6,220 bases of DNA from Desulfobacterales bacterium (GTDB lineage Bacteria; Desulfobacterota; Desulfobacteria; Desulfobacterales; JAFDCJ01): positions 1 to 6,220 of the forward strand of contig JAOZSC010000169.1 of NCBI GenBank assembly GCA_029939875.1, given 5' to 3'. The position numbers and the translations under genes are program-made. Numbering within the stretch: position 1 is the stretch's first letter; each line of letters opens with the position of its first letter. Shown piece by piece: positions 4,740-6,220 of the stretch. The notes beneath the pieces were generated by a model that was not told the origin of the DNA, did not search any database, and worked only from the letters and a program-made list of their open reading frames with translations.

Positions 4740-6055
4740 TGACTGAAAAAAAAATAGATATTCTGGTCACCAACGGCATTGTTGTGACCATGGACGATGC
4801 CGGCACGCAGATAGCGTCCGGTGCGGTGGGCATTGACGGCGACCGGATTACCGCTGTGGGACCGGCCGATGAACTGGCGCGACACCCGGCCGGCCGGGTA
4901 ATCGATGCCGGCGGCGGCATCATTATGCCCGGGCTGGTGAACACGCACACCCATGCGGCCATGACCTGCTTCCGGGGCATTGCCGACGATCTGCCGCTGA
5001 TGACCTGGCTCAATGAGCACATCTTTCCGGCTGAAGCCCGGCTGGACGAAGAAAAAGTCTACCGGGGAGCCTTGCTGGCCTGCGCCGAAATGATCCTGTC
5101 CGGGACCACCTGTTTTTGCGACATGTACCTGTTTGAAGATGCGGTGGCCCGGGCGGCGAAAGCCGCCGGAATCCGGGCGGCGGTCGGTGAAGTGCTGTAT
5201 GACTTCGATTCGCCCAATTACGGTCCCCTTAAAAAGGGCTTTGCGTATACCCGGATGCTGCTTGAAAAATGGAAAAACGATCCGTTCGTCACAATTGCCG
5301 TCGAACCCCACTCCCCTTACCTGTGTGCCCCGGATCTGCTGAAAACGGCATTTTCCATTTCCCGGGAGTATGAGGTCCCCCTGGTGATTCATCTTTCCGA
5401 AACTCAAAGCGAGGTCGCTGCCATAAAAAAACGTTACGGCTGTACACCTGTGGAGCACCTGGCCAACCTGGAGATTCTGGCCCCCAACCTGTTGGCCTGT
5501 CATTGCGTGGCACTCACTGACCATGACATCGAACTGCTGCAGCGTTTCGATGTCAAAGTGGCCCATAACGCCGAAAGCAACATGAAGCTAGCCTCCGGGG
5601 TTGCACCGGTGCCGGCGCTGTTGCAGGCCGGAATCTGCGTCGGCCTCGGCACTGACGGCTGTGCCAGTAACAACGACCTGGACCTTTTTCTGGAAATGGA
5701 CACCGTGGCCAAGCTGCACAAGGCCGTCACCCTAGACCCCACGGTCCTGGATGCGCTCACCGTACTGCGAATGGCCACCATCCAGGGTGCCCGAGCCCTG
5801 GGCCTGGGTGATATCACCGGGTCCATAGTTCCGGGCAAACGGGCGGACCTCATCGTCATCGACACCCACCGGCCGCATTTAACCCCCATGTACAACCCGG
5901 TATCGCATCTGGTTTACGCCGCCAGGGGCAGTGATGTCACCACCTCGATCATCAACGGCCGACCGGTGATGGAAAACAGCCAACTGGTAAGCCTGGATGT
6001 CGAAAAAATCATGGCCGATGTCAACGCCATCGCCCGGGAGCTGGTGTCCACCTGA
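4736..6055 (+). CDS. mtaD: 5'-Methylthioadenosine/S-adenosylhomocysteine deaminase (MtaD-type amidohydrolase)
   Basis: This 439-residue cytosolic amidohydrolase (TIM-barrel, metal-dependent) is predicted to deaminate MTA, SAH and related 5'-modified adenosines to their inosine forms. Metal ligands are H71 and H73 (NTHTHAAMT), H219, H256 (CHCVAL) and D307 (GTDGCASNND). E222 in HLSET is the catalytic acid/base. W91 and E100 (MTWLNEHIFPAE) and H192 (EPHSPYLC) match the nucleoside-binding positions of Thermotoga TM0936. AHNAESNMKLASG (276-288) is the family loop. The C-terminal segment GDITGSIVPGKRADLIVID is the usual return to the beta-sandwich. Length is normal for the family. Translation can start at ATG 4736 (ATGA overlap with the phosphorylase stop) or at the adjacent ATG 4739. 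GGAG at 4727-4730 serves either, and the overlap implies coupling. Related enzymes also deaminate 5'-deoxyadenosine, so the in vivo substrate is not fixed by sequence. Confidence 0.94.
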   Translation: MMTEKKIDILVTNGIVVTMDDAGTQIASGAVGIDGDRITAVGPADELARHPAGRVIDAGGGIIMPGLVNTHTHAAMTCFRGIADDLPLMTWLNEHIFPAEARLDEEKVYRGALLACAEMILSGTTCFCDMYLFEDAVARAAKAAGIRAAVGEVLYDFDSPNYGPLKKGFAYTRMLLEKWKNDPFVTIAVEPHSPYLCAPDLLKTAFSISREYEVPLVIHLSETQSEVAAIKKRYGCTPVEHLANLEILAPNLLACHCVALTDHDIELLQRFDVKVAHNAESNMKLASGVAPVPALLQAGICVGLGTDGCASNNDLDLFLEMDTVAKLHKAVTLDPTVLDALTVLRMATIQGARALGLGDITGSIVPGKRADLIVIDTHRPHLTPMYNPVSHLVYAARGSDVTTSIINGRPVMENSQLVSLDVEKIMADVNAIARELVST

Positions 6056-6083
6056 GGGGCGGCTCGAATTTTCGACCCTCTTT
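6054..6083 (+). terminator. Candidate weak terminator after mtaD
   Basis: GAGGG (6054-6058, starting within the stop codon) can pair with CCCTC (6076-6080), with an inner TCGA/TCGA stem and then TTTA. The two stems are separated by an unpaired GCGGC on the left only, and the T run is short. It is a plausible but weak intrinsic terminator. Confidence 0.3.
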
Positions 6084-6165
6084 ATCAGATTAATGCTTTC
6101 GATGGCGGCGAATTAAAGCCGCTCGAAGGTGTGAATTGGCCGGCGCCTGCCATTATTTTCCTGGT

Positions 6166-6178
6166 TCGCCGAAGGCGA
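6166..6178. repeat. Small perfect hairpin
   Basis: TCGCC (6166-6170) and GGCGA (6174-6178) form a 5-bp stem with a GAA loop in the non-coding tail. No T run follows directly. It may be a scattered intergenic motif. Confidence 0.35.
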
Positions 6179-6184
6179 TTGCGT

Positions 6185-6213
6185 ATTTTCAGTTTCTTCC
6201 GGAAACCGAAAAT
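6185..6213. repeat. Inverted repeat near the right window edge
   Basis: ATTTTC (6185-6190) pairs with GAAAAT (6208-6213) and GTTTC (6192-6196) with GAAAC (6202-6206), giving an 11-bp stem with one A/C mismatch and a TTCCG loop. The plus strand has no U tract after it. On the minus strand the 3' arm ends in TGAAAAT, so it is not a classical terminator either way. It may be part of an element or gene boundary cut by the window edge. Confidence 0.5.
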
Positions 6214-6220
6214 TCAAATA

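Noticed and set aside
4640..5566. 308-codon open frame on the minus strand
   Set aside because: It is antisense to mtaD, which carries all its active-site motifs. The minus translation is rich in H, G, Q and R, as expected from a complementary frame, and shows no family signature.

Overview
The window reads as ordinary chromosomal DNA from an anaerobic bacterium, most likely a sulfate-reducing or syntrophic Desulfobacterota-type organism. This is inferred from the architecture of the Fe-S electron-transfer genes and the moderately GC-rich coding sequence; no rRNA or tRNA is present to confirm it. There are two gene sets transcribed away from each other from a 378-bp intergenic region.

Left arm (minus strand, about 3539 down to 1): a tightly packed flavin/iron-sulfur operon in the order NuoE/HndA-like [2Fe-2S] subunit, small DRTGG-domain protein, HndC/NuoF-like NADH-oxidising subunit, and then a protein cut by the left window edge. 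The last one joins a membrane-anchored RnfB-type Fe-S module to the N-terminus of a GltD/NfnB-type flavin oxidoreductase. Together they look like the NAD(H)-reacting half of a soluble or membrane-attached electron-transferring (possibly electron-bifurcating) complex. The terminal catalytic partner (hydrogenase, formate dehydrogenase, heterodisulfide-reductase-like or other) is not in the window and may lie beyond base 1.

Centre (3540-3917): non-coding. It holds two inverted clusters of degenerate 7-bp repeats (consensus close to TTCAGGG) around a 116-bp core, a short inverted repeat, an A9 tract, and a good sigma70-like promoter facing right.

Right arm (plus strand, 3918-6055): a two-gene operon with an ATGA start/stop overlap. 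It encodes a PNP-family nucleoside phosphorylase and an MtaD-type 5'-methylthioadenosine/S-adenosylhomocysteine deaminase. The pair suggests a deaminate-then-phosphorolyse route for 5'-modified adenosines (methylthioadenosine or 5'-deoxyadenosine). The phosphorylase keeps the Glu and Asn expected for 6-oxopurines but appears to lack the His that normally contacts the ribose 5'-OH, which fits a substrate such as 5'-methylthioinosine. The last 165 bases contain only hairpins.

No mobile element, CRISPR array or RNA gene was seen. The most interesting points are the RnfB-GltD/NfnB fusion in an HndA/HndC-type operon, the predicted substrate shift of the phosphorylase, and the mirrored heptad arrays.
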